Shown in pieces: positions 51,483 through 59,395 of a stretch of DNA of 64,000 nucleotides. A model generated the notes under the pieces. That model was given only the letters and a program-made list of their open reading frames with translations. It had not been told where the DNA came from and searched no databases. The stretch is from contig JBEBXH010000020.1 of assembly GCA_040391785.1 (NCBI GenBank), forward strand, positions 6,931-70,930. Direction: 5' to 3'. Positions within the stretch are counted from its first letter, which is position 1, and the number at the start of each line of letters is the position of its first letter. Made by a program: the position numbers and the translations under genes. The DNA comes from UBA5239 sp040391785. Its GTDB lineage: Bacteria; Verrucomicrobiota; Lentisphaeria; Victivallales; Victivallaceae.

Positions 51483-53681
51483 TCAGAACCCCACTTTGTT
51501 TTTGGCGGAGAAGCGGTTTTGCCCTTTCGCGACGCTTTCGCATTCAAGCCGATTCAGACGTTCCGAATTGGACGTGTCCTCGCCGAGATAGTACAACCCC
51601 TGCCGGACGGTGCGGAAATCCCCCGGTGCGAGGTTCGGAATCGCGGCTAGGCGCGCCGCTTCGACTTCGGACAATGCGGTCTGGAATACATGTTCGAAAA
51701 AGAGCTTTTTCCCGGCTTCATCCAGATAATCGAAGGTCAGTTTGAAGGTAAAACGCCGCAGCGTTGCCTGGTCCAGATTCGCCGAAAAATTGGTGGCTCC
51801 AATCAAGACGCCGTTGAAATTTTCCATCTGGTACAGTAGTTCATTGACTTGCGTTACTTCCCAACTCCGCTGTGCGCGTTCCCGGGATTGTACAAGACCA
51901 TCGATCTCGTCGAGAAAAAGGATGGCTTTTTCTGTTTCGGCTTCCGCAAATGCCTGTTTGATATTCTGTTCAGTACCGCCGACATACATGGACAGCAGAT
52001 CGCTCCCCATCTTTACGATTATCTTTGTATTGAGGGCCTTGCCGAGGTATTTTACAAACTCGGTTTTACCGGTGCCGGGCGGTCCGGAGAGCAGCAGATT
52101 CATGCGCGGGCGATCCGGACATTCCGAGTTTTCATTTCGAAACTTACGGATGGCGTTTATGATCCGTTCCGGCGGGATATCTCCCTGAATATTCAGTCCG
52201 CTCAGGGAATAATCTTTGGGTGGCAGCAGCTTACCGTCGCAAGAGGGAATATTCAAAAGCTCGCAATGCGGAGCAAGCAATTTCTCCGTCAAGGCGGCGA
52301 CTTCGGCCTTTCTGGGCTTCAGCTTGGCGATATTCTGCAAGACCAACGTAATTCCTCCGGCGCTGACGGCGTACCGGCCGGCAAAGGCTTCCAGCATGGA
52401 CTCGCCGAAAAGCCGGCCGAGCTTCATTTTATCTACATTGTTGCGCCAGATCATCAACCGCTGACTACTCGTTAACGCATCGAACCGGATCGAATAATCA
52501 AAACGGCGGCGGCTGGATTCGTCAAGCTCTCCGGCGCGGGTATTGGTGATCCAGATCGTCGGCGTCTTCAGCGTGTCGAGTACGCTGTTCAGGAGTCCCT
52601 TGTCGCCGGAACCGATACTGTCCTTACCGCCGAAGAAGGTAAAAAATCCTCCCGTGCCGCGCCCCCGGAGCATCTCGTCCGCCTCATCCACGATCATCAG
52701 GCTTTGCGCCGGATCGATCTGCGAATCGCAAACCTGCAGCGCCCCGAAACGGAATTCCGGCGTACTGCACGAACGTCCCCCACGGTCATCATTAGTGTTC
52801 TGGGCGATGCAATAACAATTCAGCTTCAATTCCGCCGCCAGCGTCCGGGCAAAACTGGTTTTACCGGTTCCAGGCTCGCCGTAAAGCAGAATATTGACCG
52901 GCTTTACATCTCCCTTCGCGGAAATCATCTCCTTTAAAATATTGCCGTGCTTGCACGCCAATTCCCCGTAAAACTCCCAGGGTAAAACCTTGCCGCGATC
53001 TTTCCGGAAATAACTGTTCGCCAAGGGTTCTTCTTCAAGCCCATTCAGAAAAGAATCCAGAGAGCCGTTGTAATCGAGGTCATCGTCAAGACATTCGTAG
53101 CGCCTCAACTTTCCCTGCGGCACAACAACTCTCAGCACTTCGCCAAGGCTGCAGTTCAGGCATTTGGCCACAAAAATCAGATTCCCCTGTTCTCTGCTTT
53201 GCCGTTTACGCCCATGTGCGATTGTCAAAATATCGTTTCTGACAAACTGCAGGACCAACAAAATATCGGTCTCAAAATCGGACAGCTGAAGCGTTCTCTG
53301 CAGCTCCGCCAGTCGGTCCTGGAAAGGATCCTTTCCGAATGGCACCTGCTTTTTTCCTGCTTCGATCAGGCCCAGGATTATATTTCGCAGCGTCTTTCTG
53401 GCTGACGCATTGTTCCAGATTTCCCTGCAAATCTCTTTAGATTCATCTTCAAAATCCAAGCGATCGCGCCTACAAGAACAATTTTGGAGCATTTTTAATT
53501 TCTTCGGCGAAAAGCTCTGTTTTATATGCCGGACCAATTCTCCCTGCGTAACGAGATCATCCAAAATCTCAAATGTATCATTATCTTCAACGATGTCATT
53601 ATGATTCCGAATGAAGTTGACAAAAAACTCCAGCGCCTTTGTTCTGACATAATGATGCGTACTATTGCGAAAACGTCCCAT
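51483..53681 (-). CDS. Double-AAA ATPase, 732 residues
   Basis: Two AAA domains in one chain. The first, about residues 260-450, has Walker A LYGEPGTGKTSFA, Walker B LMIVDEADEMLRG and an arginine-finger region ESSRRRFDYSIRF. The second, about 515-690, has LLSGPPGTGKTEFVKYL, ILFLDEIDGLVQS and GATNFSANLDQATLRRF. The N-terminal 240 residues are helical. The second domain resembles Cdc48/FtsH-type classical AAA modules, so a remodelling or unfolding role is likely; no protease domain is attached. Start at 53681 is set by GGAGG 6 nt upstream. Confidence 0.82.
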   Translation of the reverse strand: MGRFRNSTHHYVRTKALEFFVNFIRNHNDIVEDNDTFEILDDLVTQGELVRHIKQSFSPKKLKMLQNCSCRRDRLDFEDESKEICREIWNNASARKTLRNIILGLIEAGKKQVPFGKDPFQDRLAELQRTLQLSDFETDILLVLQFVRNDILTIAHGRKRQSREQGNLIFVAKCLNCSLGEVLRVVVPQGKLRRYECLDDDLDYNGSLDSFLNGLEEEPLANSYFRKDRGKVLPWEFYGELACKHGNILKEMISAKGDVKPVNILLYGEPGTGKTSFARTLAAELKLNCYCIAQNTNDDRGGRSCSTPEFRFGALQVCDSQIDPAQSLMIVDEADEMLRGRGTGGFFTFFGGKDSIGSGDKGLLNSVLDTLKTPTIWITNTRAGELDESSRRRFDYSIRFDALTSSQRLMIWRNNVDKMKLGRLFGESMLEAFAGRYAVSAGGITLVLQNIAKLKPRKAEVAALTEKLLAPHCELLNIPSCDGKLLPPKDYSLSGLNIQGDIPPERIINAIRKFRNENSECPDRPRMNLLLSGPPGTGKTEFVKYLGKALNTKIIVKMGSDLLSMYVGGTEQNIKQAFAEAETEKAILFLDEIDGLVQSRERAQRSWEVTQVNELLYQMENFNGVLIGATNFSANLDQATLRRFTFKLTFDYLDEAGKKLFFEHVFQTALSEVEAARLAAIPNLAPGDFRTVRQGLYYLGEDTSNSERLNRLECESVAKGQNRFSAKNKVGF

Positions 53682-53728
53682 AAAACACCTCCATCGTTTA
53701 CTGGACAAAATTTGCACAATAAACGATA

Positions 53729-53744
53729 AGCAAATGCCATGCCA
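53729..53744 (-). promoter_or_regulatory. Sigma-54 promoter of the double-AAA operon
   Basis: TGGCATGGCATTTGCT on the minus strand, exact spacing, 48 nt before the start codon. Identical over 16 nt to the promoter at 59103-59118. Confidence 0.85.
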
Positions 53745-53808
53745 GCTTTTTCGTGGAGAGTTTATCGAGCGAAGTTGCCGTGGGCGGCATAAATCTGAAT
53801 ATTAACGA

Positions 53809-53821
53809 TCAATATTTGAAC
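53809..53821. promoter_or_regulatory. Candidate enhancer site for the double-AAA promoter
   Basis: TCAATATTTGAAC, identical over 13 nt to the site at 37346-37358, 65-77 bp upstream of the -24. A 15-nt palindrome CAGTACG-C-CGTACTG directly follows at 53824-53838. Confidence 0.5.
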
Positions 53822-53870
53822 CGCAGTACGCCGTACTGTGGAATTTCCCTCTATGCACGACGCGAGAGAA

Positions 53871-54401
53871 TCATAATGATTGTTTGTTTTTCTGAATCCG
53901 CAAGTTCACTTCCGAATAAAACTCGCTGATTTTCAAGAAGTCCTGGAGACTCCAAATATTATGACAGCATAACTCGTGGACCGCATATGAGACATACGTA
54001 TCCCGGTCCCAGTCTTCCGGAAAAATCTCAATGTTCCAATTAAGTTCTTTATCAAGCTGAACCGGGTTATCGATTGAAAAAGATATTGTGCTTTGTTCTT
54101 CTAAAAATAGCCCTGCGACATAATCTTTCTCGTCATAATTCTCAAAAATATCCCAATAAGCAAAAAGAATTTCGCATTCAATTTCATAATCATTCACAAA
54201 AGAATCACCGTCCGCGAGCCGCTTTTTCAGAACTGCCTCCTGTCTTCTGGCTTCTTCAACGGTACAAGCGATTTCACGCATTATGGCGGTGCTTTTTTCC
54301 ACGATTCTTTTTCGGTTTTCAACCGTCCATTCAAATTCGCGGTTTCGCTGCCATTTTCTCATAAAGAAAAAATTTTTGCAGTCTTCTTTGCTCAAATACA
54401 T
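53871..54401 (-). CDS. Hypothetical protein, 176 residues
   Basis: Not recognised. Acidic, with charged helical N-terminal half (EEARRQEAVLKKRLADGD) and an aromatic-rich C-terminal half (YVSYAVHELCCHNIWSLQDF). No signal peptide or membrane helix. Start at 54401 with GGAGG 4 nt upstream is preferred over 54488, which lies inside the PLD gene. Last gene of the activator operon. Confidence 0.6.
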   Translation of the reverse strand: MYLSKEDCKNFFFMRKWQRNREFEWTVENRKRIVEKSTAIMREIACTVEEARRQEAVLKKRLADGDSFVNDYEIECEILFAYWDIFENYDEKDYVAGLFLEEQSTISFSIDNPVQLDKELNWNIEIFPEDWDRDTYVSYAVHELCCHNIWSLQDFLKISEFYSEVNLRIQKNKQSL

Positions 54402-54421
54402 ATCGCCTCCATGTCCGTGAT

Positions 54422-54949
54422 TTAAAGCAGCGGGCAGTCGGCGCAATATTGGCGACGACCGCATTTCGTACAGAACGCACCGCGCCAAACATCGTCGAAC
54501 TGAGTGGTCAAAGACTCGATCAATCCGGGATCATCGGTCAGGACACCGTTTTCAAAATTGCGGTTGTTCTCGCCCTTGGCCCCCATCCCCGCGCCGGTCA
54601 GGTTCGCACTACCGAAAAAAGCCTGCTTGCCGTCGATGATCACACATTTGAAGTGGACGCGCGGGCATAACACCCGCTCCACCCCGGCCCACAGCCCCGG
54701 GAACCGGTCAAAATCCTTGCGGAACGCCGGTCCGGGTTCCTTGGCGTGAATAAGCTGTATTTCCACGCGCCGCTCCAGCAGTTCCGCCAGAATCTGCAGA
54801 AAAGGCACCATCTGCCTCGTCAGCCCGGCTTTTTCCACATACATATCCTTGATGTCGGCGGTAGCGATCCACAGGCACTTCCGCACCTGCGGCACCAGAT
54901 CGCGGATCACCCGCTCATATATCTGACGATTACTGACAAACTGAATCAT
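54422..54949 (-). CDS. Phospholipase D-like (single HKD) protein
   Basis: A 175-residue protein with one HKD motif: HFKCVIIDGKQAFFGSANLTGAG, i.e. H-x-K-x4-D followed by GSxN. Single-HKD members work as dimers and are often nucleases (Nuc family, BfiI). The C-terminal end has four Cys plus (CTKCGRRQYCADCPLL), which probably binds zinc. No signal peptide, so it is cytosolic. A DNA- or RNA-directed nuclease role is the best guess. Confidence 0.78.
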   Translation of the reverse strand: MIQFVSNRQIYERVIRDLVPQVRKCLWIATADIKDMYVEKAGLTRQMVPFLQILAELLERRVEIQLIHAKEPGPAFRKDFDRFPGLWAGVERVLCPRVHFKCVIIDGKQAFFGSANLTGAGMGAKGENNRNFENGVLTDDPGLIESLTTQFDDVWRGAFCTKCGRRQYCADCPLL

Positions 54950-54958
54950 TTTCCCGCC

Positions 54959-56224
54959 TTAGTAGCCGGCATTTTTCAATGATTGGCATGCCGCATTTTT
55001 GAACTTCAGGATTTCCGCTTTCAGTTTTTCGGCTTTTTCCTTGAGAATAGATGATTGCTCAAACGAACTATATCTGTGTGTGTTTCTTTCGTTCAATATG
55101 CTAATCAGTTGTTGCGAGTCACACTGGAGAGTGTTTTTTAATTTCATATAACCTAATTCATAGCCCCAATTTCGGTGCAGTTTAGTGCCATCTATCTTCA
55201 TCGTTTTCCAATATTCGTCTACTGCTGGCTTACATGTATCTTCATCTTTCAGTCTATAAGGAATGCCTAGGAGAGGGCCTTCAAAATTAAGAGCGATTTT
55301 CTCTCTTAATTGAGGTTTAATCGCGGCCCATTTCCTACTGCTGATATTGGGATTCCAGCCCGGCTCCAGTACTAATCCACTTTCTTTCAGACTCTCAGGC
55401 AAAAGTTCACCATAGAAAATGTCTTCTACTGTCCGGCATAATTCTGATATCAAACGACCGAGAATTTTATAATTCTCGCTCTCCTTTACATCTATCGGAC
55501 ATTCCTGCCATTCTTGAACCAGATTTGCGGTGATGCATTTTTTCATTTCATCTGCAATTTTACGGTCATCATCGCGAAGATTAAGCAGCCCTTTCAAGTG
55601 ATCAATGTACTGTGCCAACGCACTGATCAGCCAATCTTCACGGATTCTACAATTCGGCAAGATTTCGTTTTGAAGCCACGGCAGAATATCGTCCCGGTAA
55701 TTGATGGGAATAAAGCGTCCCTTGGAATCATTGGTACAGCCAAGCATCTCTTTTGCCTCTGAGGTAAGACTGTACTCCGAAACTTCTTTTGCGCCGTTGA
55801 ACGTTAAATATAACACATAGATATTTTGTTTTTTTCCCGGCAGTTTTTTCTGGATGATCTCGACATACCGTTTTATTTGCTCATTCTGATCATTTGCCCA
55901 ATGAATTTTGTTTTCGATGATGATCGCGTATTCTCCTTGCTCCATGATCATTCCATCAATATTGTTCTCATTGAATTTGATTTCAGGAAGTTTTTCAATT
56001 TTATTAAAAGGCCCTTTGGGCTCATTAACGACATACTTTAGAAATGATTTGTAAATCCAACCTTTATCCTTTGGTAATTTCAAAAATTCCAGTAGAATTC
56101 TCGTATGGGCGTTTTCGCTCGCGTGCAATTGATCGATCAAGTTGATATGATACGGAAGTTTTTCTTTCCTTTTGCGATACTCTTCGCCAAAAGAGTTTAT
56201 CGATGTACAAGTTGTTCCGACCAT
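54959..56224 (-). CDS. PD-(D/E)XK nuclease superfamily protein (copy B)
   Basis: A 421-residue paralogue of the protein at 47049-48236. Shared elements are YHINLIDQLHASENAHTRIL near residue 25-44, NNIDGMI with the Asp and YAIIIENKIHWANDQ with E-x-K at about 90-115, and INYRDDILPWLQNE near 175-190. The C-terminal halves are more diverged. CGGAGGA lies 7 nt before the ATG. AT-rich relative to the activator gene. Confidence 0.78.
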   Translation of the reverse strand: MVGTTCTSINSFGEEYRKRKEKLPYHINLIDQLHASENAHTRILLEFLKLPKDKGWIYKSFLKYVVNEPKGPFNKIEKLPEIKFNENNIDGMIMEQGEYAIIIENKIHWANDQNEQIKRYVEIIQKKLPGKKQNIYVLYLTFNGAKEVSEYSLTSEAKEMLGCTNDSKGRFIPINYRDDILPWLQNEILPNCRIREDWLISALAQYIDHLKGLLNLRDDDRKIADEMKKCITANLVQEWQECPIDVKESENYKILGRLISELCRTVEDIFYGELLPESLKESGLVLEPGWNPNISSRKWAAIKPQLREKIALNFEGPLLGIPYRLKDEDTCKPAVDEYWKTMKIDGTKLHRNWGYELGYMKLKNTLQCDSQQLISILNERNTHRYSSFEQSSILKEKAEKLKAEILKFKNAACQSLKNAGY

Positions 56225-56262
56225 TTTTATTCCTCCGAATATTGTTTGATATTTTGGAATCT

Positions 56263-57018
56263 TTAATTTTTCAGCCAGTCGTCTATCGTTTGGAAGACGG
56301 TTTTCAGGTCGTCGAACTTCAGCGTCGCGTAACGATCCAGGTAAGTATCCTGGCGGTTGACGATAACGATTTTACCGCCGCCGTAGTGAGTGCCGAGCGG
56401 CAGGTGGGCCGCGGGGGGCACCGTCAGGCTGCTTCCCAGTACCAGCAGCAGGTCGGCTTTGGCGATTTCTTCGGTGGCGGTATCCAACAGCGCTTCATCC
56501 AGGTATTCGCCGAAAAATATCACGCCCGGCTTGATCAGCCCCTCGCAAATCCTGCAGTACGGTACTTGCCCCGATTTGACGATTGCAGCGATTTCATCGT
56601 AACTATAATTCCGGTCGCACTTCAGGCAGTGATGTGTGGACATTGAACCATGGAATTCACGGACATTGACGCTGCCGGCGCGTTGATGTAGCGCGTCGAT
56701 ATTTTGAGTGTAAATCATATCCAGCATTTCCCGTTTTTCCATTGCCGCCAGGACGTTGTGAACGATGTTCGGTTCCTGCGATGCCAGGTTGTAGATAAAA
56801 TCTTTGGCATATTCGTAGAAAATCTCCGGGTGTTCCTTGATGAAGCGGATATCGTGAAGCGTTTCAACATCATAACCCTTGAATTGTTTCGAGAATGCAC
56901 CGTTTGGTCCACGGAAATCGGGAATTCCCGACAAGGTGGAAATCCCCGCGCCGGTAAATGCCACCACATGTTCGGAGTAATCCAGCAGCTCCAGCAGTTG
57001 TTCCAAATCTTTCGTCAT
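56263..57018 (-). CDS. Sir2-family NAD-dependent deacylase
   Basis: A 251-residue sirtuin with the complete core. GAGISTLSGIPDFRG binds NAD, YTQNIDALHQRAG and the catalytic His in EFHGSM follow, and zinc Cys pairs are CLKC and CRIC. VIFFGEYL, LGSSLTVPPAA and VNRQDT end the Rossmann fold. The zinc module and length fit CobB-like deacylases rather than the NADase Sir2 proteins fused in defence systems. Start overlaps the activator stop (ATGA), so the two are translationally coupled; a role in modifying or sensing together with the activator is inferred. Confidence 0.88.
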   Translation of the reverse strand: MTKDLEQLLELLDYSEHVVAFTGAGISTLSGIPDFRGPNGAFSKQFKGYDVETLHDIRFIKEHPEIFYEYAKDFIYNLASQEPNIVHNVLAAMEKREMLDMIYTQNIDALHQRAGSVNVREFHGSMSTHHCLKCDRNYSYDEIAAIVKSGQVPYCRICEGLIKPGVIFFGEYLDEALLDTATEEIAKADLLLVLGSSLTVPPAAHLPLGTHYGGGKIVIVNRQDTYLDRYATLKFDDLKTVFQTIDDWLKN

Positions 57019-58481
57019 GAGAGATATTTCCTTACGGTATTGCGGGCGACGTTCAACGCCTCGGCAGCCTTGGTGAGATTGTTGCCGCATTTCTCGTAGA
57101 TGCGGCTTACATGGAGGCGGATCATTGCTTCCAGGTCGTCCGGATAGTCGATTTCGGCAACAGGCGTCAGGCTTGACATCATTTGCCGGTGTTCGGCAAC
57201 CAGCCTGGCGAAATCCGTTTCGTCGAGAACGGCGGCGCGTTCCAGCAGATTGAATAATTCGCGAACGTTGCCGGGGTAATCGTACATCGTCAGGGCTTCA
57301 ATCTGCTCCGGGGCCAGGCGGCGGCGATGCTGCTTCAGCCAGTAGTCATTGGCGATATGGGTAATGTCGTCCTTATGTTCGCGGAGCGGCGGTACCCGGA
57401 TTTGTATTACGTTCAGGCGATGAAAAAGGTCTTCGCGGAATTTGCCGTCGCGCACCATGGCGGCGAGGTCGCGGTTCGTTGCCGCGATCAGCCGGACGTC
57501 AACTTCGATCTCGTCCTTGCCGCCGAGCCGGATAAAGCGCCCGCCTTCCAATACCCGCAGCAGAATGCCCTGCGCCTCCAGTGGCAGTTCGCCGATTTCG
57601 TCGAGGAACAGCGTGCCGCCGTTGGCTTGTTCGAATAACCCGCGTTTCTGATCATTGGCCCCGGTAAACGCCCCTTTTTCATGACCGAAGAAACGACTTT
57701 CCAGCAAGTTCGGGGTCACGCTGGCGCAGTTGAAAGCGACATATGGCTCGTTGCGGCGCGGCGATTTATTATGAATCTGCAGCGCCACGGTCTCCTTGCC
57801 GGTGCCGCTTTCGCCGTAAATCAGTACCCGGGCGCGTTCTCGCGGCGCCACCATATTGATCTTGCCCTGCAACTCGGCGATGGCCTTGCTTTTGCCGGAA
57901 AACTCCCGGTTGCCGTACCGCTTGTAATGCTCGACCATCTGACGCTCGGAATCGCTCCATCTCGACTCCGGATCGCTGTTCGCAATGTGGCGGATCGCAT
58001 CCCCGTACGCCTTTTCGTCCTGATAATTGCGGTAGACGTACATTGCCGCCTCCAGCAATAACAGATAACTTCGGACAGCCGGTATCTTTTTCTCCTCATT
58101 TGAAATCGCTGCGATATCATCATAAGGGATATTGTAGAAAAGGCTTACGGCATCGGCAATGCCGTCTCCGTCAACAAAAATTTCCATTTTCGACTGAAGT
58201 TCACCACCCAGTGATTCCGGGAACGGAATCGCACTGATCCAACTGATTTTTACCCCTTTACCGGTCAGCTTTGTGACTGCTTTGGTCAGCAACTCCGGAT
58301 TGCCGGTCAGGCCGACACCGAGGATGATTATCTCCTTGTAATTAGTCACTTCGTTCAAAAATTCCGGCAATCGGCGGGTGCTCATGCCCCGGATATCGGC
58401 TGATTTATGATGGCGCAAAGCCAGGGCGGCGGCGCAAGCGTAGTCTTTCCAGCCCCAACCTGTTAGGATCAATCTGTTCAT
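57015..58481 (-). CDS. Sigma-54-dependent transcriptional activator (bEBP)
   Basis: A 488-residue enhancer-binding protein. The N-terminal 195 residues are unusual: no receiver, GAF or PAS domain and not the RtcR CARF domain. GWGWKDYACAAALALRHH and IIILGVGLTGNPELLTKAV recall the fold order of DHH-type phosphoesterases without catalytic residues (weak). The AAA+ domain has IYGESGTGKE (Walker A), GAFTGA for sigma-54 contact, GGTLFLDEIGELP (Walker B) and RLIAATNRDL. The C-terminus NLTKAAEALNVARNTVRKYL is a Fis-type HTH. It is the only such regulator in the window and the obvious candidate to drive the seven sigma-54 promoters. Start at 58481 with GGAG 9 nt upstream. Confidence 0.92.
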   Translation of the reverse strand: MNRLILTGWGWKDYACAAALALRHHKSADIRGMSTRRLPEFLNEVTNYKEIIILGVGLTGNPELLTKAVTKLTGKGVKISWISAIPFPESLGGELQSKMEIFVDGDGIADAVSLFYNIPYDDIAAISNEEKKIPAVRSYLLLLEAAMYVYRNYQDEKAYGDAIRHIANSDPESRWSDSERQMVEHYKRYGNREFSGKSKAIAELQGKINMVAPRERARVLIYGESGTGKETVALQIHNKSPRRNEPYVAFNCASVTPNLLESRFFGHEKGAFTGANDQKRGLFEQANGGTLFLDEIGELPLEAQGILLRVLEGGRFIRLGGKDEIEVDVRLIAATNRDLAAMVRDGKFREDLFHRLNVIQIRVPPLREHKDDITHIANDYWLKQHRRRLAPEQIEALTMYDYPGNVRELFNLLERAAVLDETDFARLVAEHRQMMSSLTPVAEIDYPDDLEAMIRLHVSRIYEKCGNNLTKAAEALNVARNTVRKYLS

Positions 58482-58529
58482 ATGGTCAATCTCCAAAATT
58501 TGATCATTTATTGTTCAAAATTAAATCTA

Positions 58530-59069
58530 TCATGCCAGCGCGCGATATTCAAACCGCTTTCTAAACTCTTCGGGAATCCCGGTGTGCGAGACGATCATGG
58601 CGCAGGCGATGGCGTCGTCAAGCGCGTCATGATGTTGGAAGCTGTGCCCGAAACGCGCTGCCATCTTGTCCAGCGAATGCGACGCCATTTCCGGGAACAT
58701 CTTCCGGCTGAGTTCCAAACTGCAAACATAATCAAATGCGATCCCCGGCAGTTCATAGAGTTGTAAAACCGCTCTCAGGTGCCGCAGGTCAAACGGCGCG
58801 TTGTGAATAATCACCATATCTCCCTGCAAAAGAAACGCTTCCAGCATCAGCCAGACTTCAAAAAACTCCGGCGCGGAACGCAGATCATAATACCCGATCC
58901 CATGGATTTCCGTAAACCTCTGCAGCATCCAGTCCATACTGCTATGTGGACGGATCAGCCATTCCCGCTTGTCAACCACAACTTTATTATCCAAAAGCGC
59001 CGCACCTACCGCGCAAATGCTGCCATTGCACGGGTTCGCCGTTTCAAAGTCGAGTCCGATCAGTTTCAT
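58530..59069 (-). CDS. DEDDh 3'-5' exonuclease (DnaQ-like)
   Basis: A 179-residue exonuclease. ExoI motif IGLDFETAN, ExoII HNAPFDLRHL and ExoIII with HHDALDDAIA give the Asp-Glu-Asp-Asp set with the catalytic His of the DEDDh group. Similar to the proofreading subunit epsilon and RNase T. It is the first gene of the activator operon, so a nuclease is made whenever the activator is made. Start at 59069 is used because the upstream ATG at 59114 lies in the sigma-54 promoter. Confidence 0.87.
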   Translation of the reverse strand: MKLIGLDFETANPCNGSICAVGAALLDNKVVVDKREWLIRPHSSMDWMLQRFTEIHGIGYYDLRSAPEFFEVWLMLEAFLLQGDMVIIHNAPFDLRHLRAVLQLYELPGIAFDYVCSLELSRKMFPEMASHSLDKMAARFGHSFQHHDALDDAIACAMIVSHTGIPEEFRKRFEYRALA

Positions 59070-59102
59070 AAGCCGCCTTGTATCGTTGTTTGTCAGAACG
59101 AG

Positions 59103-59118
59103 AGCAAATGCCATGCCA
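59103..59118 (-). promoter_or_regulatory. Sigma-54 promoter of the exonuclease-activator-Sir2 operon
   Basis: TGGCATGGCATTTGCT on the minus strand, exact spacing, 34 nt before the exonuclease start. Because the activator gene is downstream, this implies positive autoregulation. Confidence 0.85.
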
Positions 59119-59162
59119 AGTTCCGATTACAGCGAAAATAATGGACGATGTTTATATCGGCA

Positions 59163-59176
59163 TTCAAAATATGAAC
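59163..59176. promoter_or_regulatory. Candidate enhancer site for the activator operon
   Basis: TTCAAAATATGAAC (TTCA-N5-TGAA), 45-58 bp upstream of the -24; a second half-similar GTTCAAATTTTACCTGAA follows at 59182-59199. Confidence 0.5.
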
Positions 59177-59215
59177 TAAGTGTTCAAATTTTACCTGAAT
59201 ATACTTATTTTAAAA

Positions 59216-59344
59216 GTGGGCCTTGTGGAATCATTTCCAAAGTTTGAAAATAATCGCGTATACACCGAGGTGCCGTTTGAAAAGATCAACGATTTCCTCA
59301 CTGAAACACGGTCCAAGTTATCAAAGCTGATTTCAAACGGATAA
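59216..59344 (+). pseudogene. Short coding remnant
   Basis: An open stretch of 42 codons ending EKINDFLTETRSKLSKLISNG-stop has protein-like composition but no good start (GTG at 59216 or 59225, no ribosome site). It may be the tail of a lost gene at the island edge. Confidence 0.3.
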
Positions 59345-59395
59345 TGGTTCCGACAACGGGAAAATATCACCGGGTTTCACGTTGTGTGTCCCGGT

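Noticed and set aside
56263..57018. Sir2 gene as part of a ThsA- or pAgo-type NAD-depleting defence system
   Set aside because: The protein has the zinc Cys pairs and length of a stand-alone deacylase and no SLOG, pAgo, TIR or HerA partner is nearby.
57015..58481. Activator as RtcR with an rtcBA repair operon
   Set aside because: The N-terminal domain lacks CARF-like motifs and there is no RtcB, RtcA or Ro60 gene in the window.
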